The position numbers were made by a program, and so were the translations under genes. A DNA stretch of 24,499 bases from JBBRXJ01 sp038248505 (lineage in GTDB: Bacteria > Bacteroidota > Bacteroidia > Bacteroidales > JBBRXJ01). The DNA is taken from the NCBI GenBank assembly GCA_038248505.1, contig JBBRXJ010000055.1, positions 1 to 24,499 of the forward strand. Direction: 5' to 3'. This document shows, one piece after another, positions 15,272 to 23,105 of this stretch. Positions within the stretch are counted from its first letter, which is position 1; each line of letters starts with the position of its first letter. The notes under the pieces were generated by a model. That model had not been told where the DNA came from. It made no database searches and saw nothing but the letters and a program-made list of their open reading frames with translations.

Positions 15272-17278
15272 ATGAACACAAAATCACTACTTTGTTTGCT
15301 ATTTGCTTTTGCAATGCAATTATCTATTTTTGGGCAAACGGATAAAGAATTTTGGTTTGCAGCACCGCGGTACACCATAAGTCATATTGGGTCACAACGC
15401 GATTCAATATAATTTGTATTTACAGCAAAAAACGTACCTGCTGAAATCACCATTGAAATGCCTGCTAATCCCGCATTTATACCAATAACAATTTCAGTGC
15501 CTGCAAACGAATCTTACAAATTAAGACTAGCGCCTTATTTTAACGAGGTATGTAAATTCTATGGTGCATATGAGTCAACCCCAAGAAAAAACAACAATGG
15601 CATTCATATTAAATCAACAACATTAATTACATGCTATTATGAAAATGGCAATTCCTTTAACTGCGACATTTATTCATTAAAAGGAAAGAATGCCTTAGGC
15701 ACTGATTTTTATACTTCCTTCCAAACGACTTTGTATAATATGACAAATACAGGTTGGGCTGAGCAAGCTACCAATGGGTTCATTGTTGTTGCTACAGAAG
15801 ATAATACTCAGGTCACTATTGCTTCCTCTATACCAATTTATGGTCACGTTGGTGAACCATCACTTACAATTAATCTTGACCGTGGCGAAGTATATTTGGC
15901 CGTACCTAACAGAACAACGGTACCCCCTAATGGAAATGCTCTACCTCCCGATTGGTCTGTAAGAGCAGGGGTTGACCATTTGGCTGGAACTCATGTAACG
16001 ACAAATGGAAAAAACGTTGCCATTACTTTATATGATGATTCAATGAAATCACTGGTTGATGCCTGTTATGATGATGCCGGCGATCAAACCATACCAACAA
16101 CGATTATTGGCAATGAGTATATTGCATTGAGAGGGCAACTCTGTCGTTCAAATCCTAGTATTAAGGTCGGAACGGCATACCAATCAAGTGGCATCAATCA
16201 GAATGATACAATACAGGAACGCTTGTATATTTTAGGCACTGCCGATAATGACAGTGTTTTTATTAATGGTATTTTTTACAGTACAATGTCAGCTTCACAA
16301 ACTGTTTTGTATAAAATCCCAAACAACATTCCGTATGTGCATATCCGATCAAAATTCAACTGCTACGTATGGCAAATTACCGGATTTGGATGCGAAATGG
16401 GAAATGCAATACTCCCTCCTATAAACAAATGCACAGGCTCTCTTGATGTTGGTTTTACACGGTCTTCATCCGATGGTTTCTACTTAAATATAATAGTACG
16501 ACGTGGTGCTGAATCCGGATTTTTACTCAACGGAATTCCTACTGCCGTCATAGATTTATCAAGCTTTGTACCTGTACTGGGCGATAGTAATTGGCGTATC
16601 GCGCGCCTAGGCCCCTTCAGTACATCCCAAATCCTCCTAAATAAAGCATATTTATTGTCAAATACCATAAACACCTTTCATTTAGGAATAATAAATGGAA
16701 GTAGAAATACTGGTTCGCGTTTCGGATATTTTTCAGATTTTAATGCTTCTGATGTAGTAGCATTTAATACCTCAAATGGTCTACGAAGCTATAGCGGCAC
16801 TAAAGGTGACCAAATACAGCTAGTCATTAATGGAGGCAATAATATTACTTGGTTCCCATCAACCTATCTAGATAATCCAAACATCGCTACTCCTATTGCA
16901 ACACCATTTGAAAATATAACTTATACAGTTACTTCGGGCAATTGGTGTGGAATATCGGACACCTCTTCCATACAAATAGAAGTTATTGATCCTTCAAAAA
17001 TTGAATTTATAAAAGATTCTTCGAATGATGTATTTGTAAAAGTAAACCCAAATCCATTTAGCAACACTGTTGATATTTGCTATACACTTCCTACAGAAAG
17101 TAAAACACAAATCAGAATTTTTGTTGCAAACGGCGAACTAGCTTACAGCAGTGGTCTGGTTAACAAAGCCACAGGTACATATTGCGAAAATATAAATACA
17201 AATTCATTTAAAAGTGGAAGCTATATCATTCAGTTATTAGCGAATGAAAAAGTGTATTATGTGAAAGCTATAAAATAA
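15272..17278 (+). pseudogene. T9SS-exported IgGFc-binding-like protein, interrupted by an in-frame TAA
   Basis: The ATG at 15272 gives a clean signal peptide (MNTKSLLCLLFAFAMQ, then LSIFGQ with cleavage before or after Gln), so it is preferred to the ATG at 15227. The mature start TDKEFWFAAP is the classic opening of Bacteroidota proteins with the IgGFc-binding N-terminal domain. TAA at 15410-15412 interrupts the frame after about 46 codons. The same frame then resumes as FVFTAKNVPAEITIEMPANP, exactly as the family continues, and runs to 17278. The last 80 residues form a T9SS sorting domain (NPNPFSNTVDI, then SGSYIIQLL). Intact, it would be a secreted, surface-attached adhesin-like protein of about 668 codons. 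A restart at 15458 would lack a signal peptide and so stay in the cytosol. The stop is the only lesion. Confidence 0.82.
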
Positions 17279-17371
17279 GGTCCATTATAAAATACTTCAC
17301 TCACCATCTCAATTTCACGAGTCTAGAAACACAATGTTTTCCGGCTCTTTTTTTGTTATACCATTCCCTCG
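17279..17371. other. Short spacer before the hairpin repeats
   Basis: No gene is visible. A T-run at about 17348-17354 lacks a clear stem before it. Confidence 0.3.
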
Positions 17372-17398
17372 TTAGGCCGAGGCTCCGCCTCGGCCTAA
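17372..17398. repeat. Perfect GC-rich hairpin at the edge of R1
   Basis: TTAGGCCGAGGC, loop TCC, GCCTCGGCCTAA: a perfect 12-bp stem. Its right arm ends in CTCGGCCTAA, the same 10 bases that end both R2 copies. The right R1 copy starts four bases later. Confidence 0.9.
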
Positions 17399-17401
17399 CC
17401 C

Positions 17402-17515
17402 TTATTTAGATACTATTCAATTTCCATTACGGCCTTCCGGCCGTCAACAAAACCAAATCAATAACCTAATCCTTTTTAACTAGCAAACAAAACTAAATTT
17501 CATTGTGCTACCACA
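17402..17515 (+). repeat. 114-bp direct repeat R1, right copy
   Basis: Matches 14075-14189 in the same orientation at roughly 94% by eye. Here the internal hairpin is perfect (ACGGCC-TTCC-GGCCGT). The copies are 3,327 bp apart. Confidence 0.9.
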
Positions 17516-17823
17516 GTTCGCCCTAACGTATTAAAAAACAAATGCCGTTCGGCGGTGATTCTCCGCTTGCGGCGGAATACGTCGTTTGCAATGCAACAAT
17601 GAAGCGCAAAGCAAACACGGCCTCCCGGCCGTAAACGCAAACCAATAATATATTTGTATTATTAACGAATTCACATTAATGGCCAGAGGCCATGGATAGC
17701 AGGATTTTTATATAAAATAATTAACGACCGAGCGGAACGCTCGGCCGAACAACCTACGGTTATATCACACAATGCTGCCGCGCGATTTTATCGCGCAGCA
17801 GCGGAGCTCAACAGTGCACAAAT
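17516..17823. repeat. Cluster of GC-rich hairpins, no gene
   Basis: Four compact hairpins are visible. ACGGCC-TCCC-GGCCGT at 17617-17632 is followed by AAACG, an inverted partial copy of the R2 start. The others are ATGGCC-AGA-GGCCAT at 17679-17693, CCGAGCG-GAA-CGCTCGG at 17728-17744, and a 13-bp stem with one mismatch at 17774-17802. They share a GGCC or GCGC core with a 3-4 base loop. They are unlike the AT-rich surroundings and recall REP or MITE-type dispersed repeats. Confidence 0.75.
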
Positions 17824-17863
17824 AAAAAATCAGGATGCAAAATAAATTGCATCCTGATTTTTT
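17824..17863 (-). terminator. Strong terminator of the aldolase gene
   Basis: A perfect 17-bp stem (17824-17840 with 17847-17863; core ATCAGGATGCAA) with a six-base loop and A/T runs at its ends. On the minus strand it lies 56 bases after the aldolase stop codon; the flanking A-run and T-run would also stop transcription from the other side. Confidence 0.85.
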
Positions 17864-17918
17864 TGTTTTTACTGCATAATTTAGAGATAATACATTTTCG
17901 CTGTAGTCTTAAATATTT

Positions 17919-18872
17919 TTATTCGAGCGGCGAGCCATCAAGAATGGTGTTGTAAAATTTTAAATACTCATCTTTTTGGTCTGAATCCATCCATTCCATA
18001 GCACTACGAGGATGCTCATTAAGCATACCTGTAATAAGATACGGAACAGAATAACCCCATTCAATTTTTTCTTGCATCGGAATAAGTTGTTTACCAATTA
18101 CATCAAAGATTGGACGAAGATTGTATTTGGGATTTTTCAGAAATGCCATTAATGTCTCTGTATGGCAGTTTCCAGCGCCACGACCTAAACCAAGCAAAGT
18201 GGAATCGAGCATATTGCATCCCTCAATAATTGAAGTTATGGTATTTGAAAAAGCCAACTGCATATTATTATGAGCATGAATACCAATGGTTTTTCCAGGC
18301 AATGCTGCTTTATATTTACGACAAAGTTGTTCTATTTGTTCGCAATACATACTACCAAAACTATCAACAACATAAAATATTGGCACTCTTGATTTAGCAA
18401 TATCAGCAAGCGCTTCATCCAAATCTCGTTCCATAACTTTTGATACGGCCATAAGGTTTATTGTTACCTCATATCCTTTATCCATACAATGTTCAGCAAG
18501 AAATATTGCTTTATCAACTTGCGTAACATAACATGCAACACGTATCATATCAATTATACTCTCCGATTTTGGTGGTATGTCATTTAGTTCAATTCTGCCA
18601 ATATCAGCCATTGCCGATAACTTTAATCCAGTATCTTTATTGTCGCCAATAACAGCACGAACCTCATTATCAAAACAAAATTTCCATTTACCATTATCTT
18701 TTCGTGAGTATGCTTTTTCACTACTCATATATCCAATCTCCATGTAATCAACACCCGATTGAACACAAGCATCATAAACCGCTTTTACAAATGAATCCTC
18801 AAATTGCCAATCATTCATTAAGCCACCATCACGAATGGTGCAGTCAATAATTTTAATTTCTTTTCTATACAT
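17919..18872 (-). CDS. DRE-TIM metallolyase (HMG-CoA lyase/hydroxy-oxovalerate aldolase-like)
   Basis: The 317-residue product is a TIM-barrel of the HMGL-like superfamily. The N-terminal IIDCTIRDGG (residues 8-17) holds the superfamily Asp-Arg motif that binds the divalent metal and substrate. IGIHAHNNMQLA near 197-207 holds the conserved His-x-His metal ligands, and LGLGRGAGN (227-235) is the usual glycine-rich loop. These enzymes make or break C-C bonds next to a keto acid (oxovalerate aldolase, HMG-CoA lyase, isopropylmalate and citramalate synthase). It lacks the C-terminal regulatory domain of isopropylmalate synthase, and length fits an aldolase. No acetaldehyde dehydrogenase partner (DmpF) is in the window, so an exact substrate cannot be given. 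It lies 118 bp downstream of the chorismate-mutase-like gene on the same strand and ends in a strong terminator. Confidence 0.85.
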   Translation of the reverse strand: MYRKEIKIIDCTIRDGGLMNDWQFEDSFVKAVYDACVQSGVDYMEIGYMSSEKAYSRKDNGKWKFCFDNEVRAVIGDNKDTGLKLSAMADIGRIELNDIPPKSESIIDMIRVACYVTQVDKAIFLAEHCMDKGYEVTINLMAVSKVMERDLDEALADIAKSRVPIFYVVDSFGSMYCEQIEQLCRKYKAALPGKTIGIHAHNNMQLAFSNTITSIIEGCNMLDSTLLGLGRGAGNCHTETLMAFLKNPKYNLRPIFDVIGKQLIPMQEKIEWGYSVPYLITGMLNEHPRSAMEWMDSDQKDEYLKFYNTILDGSPLE

Positions 18873-18990
18873 GTTATTATTTATTACGTTTGTTTCAATT
18901 ATTATATACTTTGTAAATATTTTGATTTAAGCTTATTACAAATCTCCGAATTATCTGATGTATGATTTGGAATAATCAATTTTAAATACC

Positions 18991-19293
18991 CTACTTTTTA
19001 ATTTTATCCATAATTTTAAACTCTTCATTTATATTATAATCCATCATAAAACGATACATCTTTTCAATCATTTCAGGGCTTATATTATTTTTTTCTGCTA
19101 GAGCACGAACCTTATGTATAACCGCATTATATCGTTCTTGTGCTACAATACTATCTCGGTCATGTGATTTAAATTTAACTATTTCTGTAACATATTGAAA
19201 ACGCGCGCCTAGCAAATTAACAATCTGATTGTCAATCACATCAATAGCTTCTCGAATTTCTTCTTTACTTTGACAAGCTTTAGGGTCTTTCAT
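18991..19293 (-). CDS. AroQ-fold chorismate mutase / isochorismate lyase-like protein
   Basis: The protein is a small all-helical AroQ-type enzyme. The frame is open back to a TTG at 19326, but that codon lies inside a promoter -7 box. The ATG at 19293 gives 100 residues beginning MKDPKACQSKEEIREAID, aligned with the start and length of Pseudomonas PchB (101 aa). Numbered from this Met, the residues matching PchB Arg14, Arg31 and Lys42 are Arg14, Arg31 and Lys42 (EIREAID, LGARFQYV, KFKSHD). The place of PchB Gln90 seems to be Glu (INEEFK), a residue also found in some chorismate mutases. It could rearrange chorismate to prephenate or split isochorismate to salicylate and pyruvate; both activities occur in this fold. 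No isochorismate synthase or other aromatic gene is nearby. It is followed by the aldolase gene. Confidence 0.82.
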   Translation of the reverse strand: MKDPKACQSKEEIREAIDVIDNQIVNLLGARFQYVTEIVKFKSHDRDSIVAQERYNAVIHKVRALAEKNNISPEMIEKMYRFMMDYNINEEFKIMDKIKK

Positions 19294-19323
19294 ATATGTA
19301 ACTATATAATTTTTAAGCGGTTC

Positions 19324-19331
19324 CAAATATA
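19324..19331 (-). promoter_or_regulatory. -7 promoter box of the chorismate-mutase-like gene
   Basis: On the minus strand TATATTTG is an exact match to TAnnTTTG, placing transcript start near 19317, about 24 bases ahead of the ATG at 19293. It argues against the TTG at 19326 as start. A -33 TTTG is not seen at the usual spacing. Confidence 0.5.
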
Positions 19332-19484
19332 TAAAATATTATCTTGCACTTTGCTTAAAAACTAGAAAAATAAACTACTTTTATTAAAGATTTTACTACG
19401 CAATATGGCGGCATCATAAAGACAATTTCATTATTAATATGCCATCAAAATGATAAAACCAAGCAAAATCCTATCGCTACAAAT

Positions 19485-19706
19485 ATGAAAATGAGATTAT
19501 ATTTACTTTTAACAATTATGCTAATTCCTATATTTAGTGCTTGCCAACTAGAAAATTGCAAAGCATGCCGCCAGGTTAGTACTGTGAATGGAACAAAAGT
19601 TTCAGAAACAGAGCTTCGGGAGTATTGCGAAGATGCCTTAACAATCATTGAAAATAAAGGCGCAGAGAGAATTGGAGATACAATAAAGGAATATCATTGC
19701 GAATAA
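19485..19706 (+). CDS. Small Cys-containing lipoprotein, function unknown
   Basis: The 73-residue product starts MKMRLYLLLTIMLIPIFSAC, a short lipoprotein signal peptide with acylation site Cys20. The mature part of 54 residues contains CKAC just after the anchor (ENCKACRQV), another Cys in REYCEDAL, and Cys72 next to the C-terminal Glu. The sequence between is polar and probably helical (ETELREYCEDALTIIENKG). With four cysteines besides the anchor it could hold disulfides or a metal. I do not recognise a family. It is a lone plus-strand gene among minus-strand neighbours, convergent with gmhA. The clean signal peptide and the coherent composition argue that it is real. Confidence 0.7.
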   Translation: MKMRLYLLLTIMLIPIFSACQLENCKACRQVSTVNGTKVSETELREYCEDALTIIENKGAERIGDTIKEYHCE

Positions 19707-19749
19707 CCATTATAATACTCCATTTTGCTTTTATTCCAAGTTATTATAG

Positions 19750-20331
19750 CTAAGCGAAAAGGGCTTTTTCAACTATTTCGCAAATAATATGCCCTATCGT
19801 AATATGTGCTTCTTGTATTCGTGGGGTATCTGTACTAGGTACGTTAATTAGCAAATCGCAAGCATCTTTTAATTTCCCGCCACTTGATCCCGTCAATGCA
19901 ATAGTTACCAGCCCTTTTGCCCTTGCAGTTTCAAACGCTTTTAAAATATTTATTGAATTTCCAGATGTTGAAAGTCCAACTAAAACATCACCACTATTTG
20001 CAAGTCCATTAATGTATCGGGCATATATTTCATCATAGCTATAATCGTTTGCAACCGCAGTAATATATGAAGTATTTACATGCATTGCCTCAGCAGATAG
20101 AGGTGCCCGATCAAGATATAAGCGCCCCGATAACTCTGCTGCTAAATGTTGTGCATCTGCGGCACTTCCGCCATTCCCACAAAAGAGCACTTTACCTTTT
20201 GCTTTATAACAGTTAATTATAGCATCTGATGCGGTCTTAATTGCAATAATCAGTTGATCGTCATTAATGATCTTCTGTTTAACATCAATTGATCGTTGTA
20301 TTATTGACTGTATGGAAGAACTTGTTTGCAT
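19750..20331 (-). CDS. gmhA: Phosphoheptose isomerase (SIS domain)
   Basis: GmhA converts sedoheptulose 7-phosphate to D-glycero-D-manno-heptose 7-phosphate, the first step to ADP- or GDP-heptose for LPS core or surface glycans. The 193-residue product, the usual family length, carries FCGNGGSAADAQHLAAELSGR split over residues 50-70, STSGNS at 121-126 for phosphate binding, and TPRIQEAHITIGH at 169-181. The zinc and catalytic residues expected from E. coli GmhA appear as His62, Glu66, Gln173 and His181, so the enzyme should be active. It is the last gene of a minus-strand set with two glycosyltransferases, 40 bp after the GT4 gene, which fits heptose-containing glycan synthesis. None of the later heptose genes (hldE, gmhB) is in the window. 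Confidence 0.93.
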   Translation of the reverse strand: MQTSSSIQSIIQRSIDVKQKIINDDQLIIAIKTASDAIINCYKAKGKVLFCGNGGSAADAQHLAAELSGRLYLDRAPLSAEAMHVNTSYITAVANDYSYDEIYARYINGLANSGDVLVGLSTSGNSINILKAFETARAKGLVTIALTGSSGGKLKDACDLLINVPSTDTPRIQEAHITIGHIICEIVEKALFA

Positions 20332-20371
20332 AAATATATATCGAAAAAAATAAAATTAAATGAGAGGCATG

Positions 20372-21517
20372 CTATGATTGATTAATAATAGATTGATACG
20401 CTTTATTAACAGTCTCTATCAAACGATCCCATGAAAAATGCTTTTTATAATCTCTTGCACCAGCTGAAAACTCTTCAAATTTTTGATTAATAAAGAAGTC
20501 TAGCAAAGAGTCCGCAATATCTTTTACAACAGGTTCAACAACGTAGCCGACAATATTATGAGGAATAACCTCTGATAATCCACCCACATTTGTTACGAGC
20601 ATGGGACGATTAAAATGATAGGCCACTTGAGTTACGCCACTTTGCGTTGCAGTTTTATATGGTTGAACAACAATCTCAGCAGCACTAAAAAAATTAGGCA
20701 CATCACTATCAGCAATAAACTCTGTATGCAAAACAAGCTTATCAGAAAGATTATTTTCAGCTATAATTTGATTGTATGGAGCTGGGTCGATATAGTATTC
20801 ACCTGCCACAATTAGCTTAACAGGCAAAGCTTTTAGGCGTTCATCTGCCATTGCTTTTAAAATTAAATCCAAGCCTTTATAATCTCTTATAATACCAAAG
20901 AATAACATATACTTGAAATGCGAATCAAGTTTAAGTTTTTTAAGGGCTTCCTCTCTATTTAATACAGGTCCAAAATTATCAAATAGAGGATGAGGACAAA
21001 GCAATACTGGCTTTAATGGATCGGCATGCTTTATCTCTTGTACAACACTTTCTGACATGGCAACATAAGCGTCCATTGTATTTTTAAAATACCAATTGAA
21101 AATAATATCCCCCGGTCTTTTTTCATGCGGAATAAAATTATCAACAATAGCAATCGCTTTTGTACTTTTTCTTTTAGCAATACGTGTTATAGTACCAAAG
21201 CAGGGTGCCATAAAGGGAAGCCAATATTTCATTAAAATAATATCTGGCTTTAATTTACGAATTTGAAGACCTACCCTGATCCAATTTATAGGATTAATTG
21301 AGTTTATCGTAATATTTATATTCAGATCTTCCGGTGCTTTTCTGTCATCATATTGTGTTTTGCCTGGATATAAAAAACCAGGATATTGAAGACGAAAAGT
21401 ATGAATAATAAATTCATCCCCCTTTGAGATAAAAGTCCGGGCAAGTTTTTCATTAAATGCAGCTGGGCCACCTTTAAATGGATATGTTGTACCAATAAAA
21501 ACAATACGTTTACCCAT
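20372..21517 (-). CDS. Family 4 (GT-B) glycosyltransferase
   Basis: The 381-residue product is a GT-B enzyme. Its N-terminal lobe opens with RIVFIGTTYPFKGGPAAFNEK, where the glycine-rich loop contacts the donor. An LKPDIILMKYWLPFMAP strand and a FIPHEKRPGD segment follow. The C-terminal lobe starts near residue 200 (YMLFFGIIRDYKGLDLILKAM) and contains LIVAGEYY, the VVQPYKTATQSGVTQVAYHF region, and PMLVTNVGGLSEVI, where GT4 enzymes bind the nucleotide sugar. No signal peptide is present; it acts at the cytosolic face. Its ATG is three bases after the stop of the GT2 gene, so the two are co-translated, and gmhA follows. It likely adds a sugar in an envelope glycan pathway; substrate unknown. 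Confidence 0.87.
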   Translation of the reverse strand: MGKRIVFIGTTYPFKGGPAAFNEKLARTFISKGDEFIIHTFRLQYPGFLYPGKTQYDDRKAPEDLNINITINSINPINWIRVGLQIRKLKPDIILMKYWLPFMAPCFGTITRIAKRKSTKAIAIVDNFIPHEKRPGDIIFNWYFKNTMDAYVAMSESVVQEIKHADPLKPVLLCPHPLFDNFGPVLNREEALKKLKLDSHFKYMLFFGIIRDYKGLDLILKAMADERLKALPVKLIVAGEYYIDPAPYNQIIAENNLSDKLVLHTEFIADSDVPNFFSAAEIVVQPYKTATQSGVTQVAYHFNRPMLVTNVGGLSEVIPHNIVGYVVEPVVKDIADSLLDFFINQKFEEFSAGARDYKKHFSWDRLIETVNKAYQSIINQS

Positions 21518-21520
21518 TTT

Positions 21521-22474
21521 TTATAGGTTTACTTCTTTTTCAATTTGATAATAATTTCGCTCAGTTGAGTTACGTGAAATCAATTCACCAAGAAATCCAG
21601 CCAAGAAAAGTTGTGTTCCAATAATCATTGCAGTTAATGACAAATAAAAATAAGGACTTTCAGTTATTAGTCGAATACGCATATGATTGCTAATAAAATA
21701 TAGCTTTTGGAGTCCTTGAAATAAGGCAGACATGGCGCCCAAAAAAAACATTAAGGTACCAATTGTGCCAAAGAAATGCATTGGTCGTTTACCAAACTTT
21801 GTCATAAAGAGTATGGTGAGAAGATCAAGAGGCCCGTTAATAAAACGTTCTAATCCAAATTTTGTTAATCCAAATTTACGTTTCTGATGTAAAACTACTT
21901 TCTCTCCTATTTTATGAAACCCGGCCCTCTTGGCAAGTACGGGGATATATCGATGCATTTCGCCATACACCTCAATTGTTTTTATCACCTCACTTTTATA
22001 TGCTTTTAAACCACAATTAAAGTCGTGTAGTTTAATGCCTGTCATCATTCGGGCAACAGCATTGTATAGTTTTGTAGGAATTGTTTTAGAAAGCGGATCA
22101 TATCGTTTCTTTTTCCACCCTGAAACCAAATCAAAGCCATCTTTTATAATCATGGTATAAAGCTCTGGAAGCTCTTCAGGGCTATCCTGAAGATCTGCAT
22201 CCATTGTAACAACAACGTCTCCTTGTGCTTTTAAAAAACCAGTATGCAGAGCCGCCGATTTACCGTAATTTCTACGAAAACGAACTCCCTTAATACAATT
22301 ATCTTTTGATGCTAAGTCTGTGATCACATTCCAAGTACTATCCTTACTGCCATCATCAATTATTATTGCTTCATAACTCATTTGGGTTTTCACCATTACT
22401 CTTTTTATCCAACTAGTAAGTTCAGGTAATGATTCAGCTTCGTTGTATGCGGGTATAATAATTGAAATATTCAT
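21521..22474 (-). CDS. Family 2 polyprenyl-phosphate glycosyltransferase with C-terminal membrane helices
   Basis: The 317-residue product is a GT2 enzyme of the DPM1/GtrB/ArnC kind. It shows SIIIPAYNEAESL at the start, IIIDDGSKDST near 38-48, MDADLQD near 91-97 with the metal-binding DxD, and GLKAYKSEV. The C-terminal part has two membrane helices (about residues 232-258 and 275-298), which in this family hold the enzyme on the inner membrane as it moves a sugar onto undecaprenyl phosphate. The product supplies a lipid-linked sugar for surface glycan or lipid modification. It starts one base after the DUF4199 stop codon and ends three bases before the GT4 start, a tightly coupled operon. Confidence 0.92.
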   Translation of the reverse strand: MNISIIIPAYNEAESLPELTSWIKRVMVKTQMSYEAIIIDDGSKDSTWNVITDLASKDNCIKGVRFRRNYGKSAALHTGFLKAQGDVVVTMDADLQDSPEELPELYTMIIKDGFDLVSGWKKKRYDPLSKTIPTKLYNAVARMMTGIKLHDFNCGLKAYKSEVIKTIEVYGEMHRYIPVLAKRAGFHKIGEKVVLHQKRKFGLTKFGLERFINGPLDLLTILFMTKFGKRPMHFFGTIGTLMFFLGAMSALFQGLQKLYFISNHMRIRLITESPYFYLSLTAMIIGTQLFLAGFLGELISRNSTERNYYQIEKEVNL

Positions 22475-22475
22475 T

Positions 22476-23015
22476 TTACAAATTATTGATTGTTTCTTTT
22501 TTTCTTAGAAATAGTGCGGCAATTAATGAAAACAATAATCCATTAAAAGTGATTAGCATCATATAATCAATGCTAATAATAAAAGGATCCTGATATAACA
22601 CTTTCATTTCTTTTGTTTGATTTTGCATCATACTGAAAGCGGGCATATTTTTTGATATCTCATCAATTGCTTTCATCTTTATGTCAATAAATTGCTGAAT
22701 TAATTCTGGCTTTATAAATTTAAAAGTAACAAACACAAAAAAGCCATAAATTATTGAGGCCCAGAAACAAATTGCGAATCCAGCTTTTACAGCTCTTCCA
22801 AAACTAATTACCCCAAGCATCTGTTCATCTCTAAACTGCCTAACGCCATTTGTAATAAACCAAATGGTACAAACATTAATAAACAATTGTAAGCCTCCCG
22901 AAAAGAATTTACTAGAGTACAAATAAAAAAGGCTAATTATGATAATGATTCCACCTAAATAGGCGCCTTTGGTCATAGCAAAGGTTAAAGCTATATTTCT
23001 GTTCTGATTAATCAT
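22476..23015 (-). CDS. DUF4199 integral membrane protein
   Basis: The 179-residue product has four membrane helices (about residues 18-36, 42-60, 77-101 and 150-169) and a soluble stretch from about 105 to 145. The layout and the opening RNIALTFAMTKGAYLG match DUF4199, a family confined largely to Bacteroidota and without a known function. It is first in a minus-strand operon with two glycosyltransferases and gmhA, directly coupled to the GT2 gene (one-base gap). DUF4199 next to a GT2 gene is, as I recall, a recurring arrangement in the phylum, which suggests the two proteins work together in lipid-linked sugar traffic. That role is inference. Confidence 0.85.
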   Translation of the reverse strand: MINQNRNIALTFAMTKGAYLGGIIIIISLFYLYSSKFFSGGLQLFINVCTIWFITNGVRQFRDEQMLGVISFGRAVKAGFAICFWASIIYGFFVFVTFKFIKPELIQQFIDIKMKAIDEISKNMPAFSMMQNQTKEMKVLYQDPFIISIDYMMLITFNGLLFSLIAALFLRKKETINNL

Positions 23016-23105
23016 TTTTTAAATTTAATCAGACAAATATAATAAAATTACTTGTACCGATAGGAAAGGCACAACAATAAAGAAATTAAGCCAATTATGA
23101 TACTA

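Noticed and set aside
121..17278. Stop codon reassignment or systematic recoding to explain the interrupted genes.
   Set aside because: The interrupting codons are of two kinds (TGA once, TAA twice), TAA ends many intact genes, and TGA ends the intact gene at 7178. No selenocysteine-type hairpin was seen after the TGA at 436.
14048..17398. Integron attC sites, because GTTAGGC and GCCTAAC fit the degenerate GTTRRRY/RYYYAAC core sites and TA genes are common in cassettes.
   Set aside because: The order and spacing of the cores do not give a proper attC at either end of the TA segment, the cores are short and degenerate, and there is no integrase in the window.
19294..19326. N-terminal extension of the chorismate-mutase-like protein to a TTG at 19326.
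   Set aside because: The TTG lies in a full-consensus -7 promoter box, and the ATG at 19293 gives the usual family start and length.
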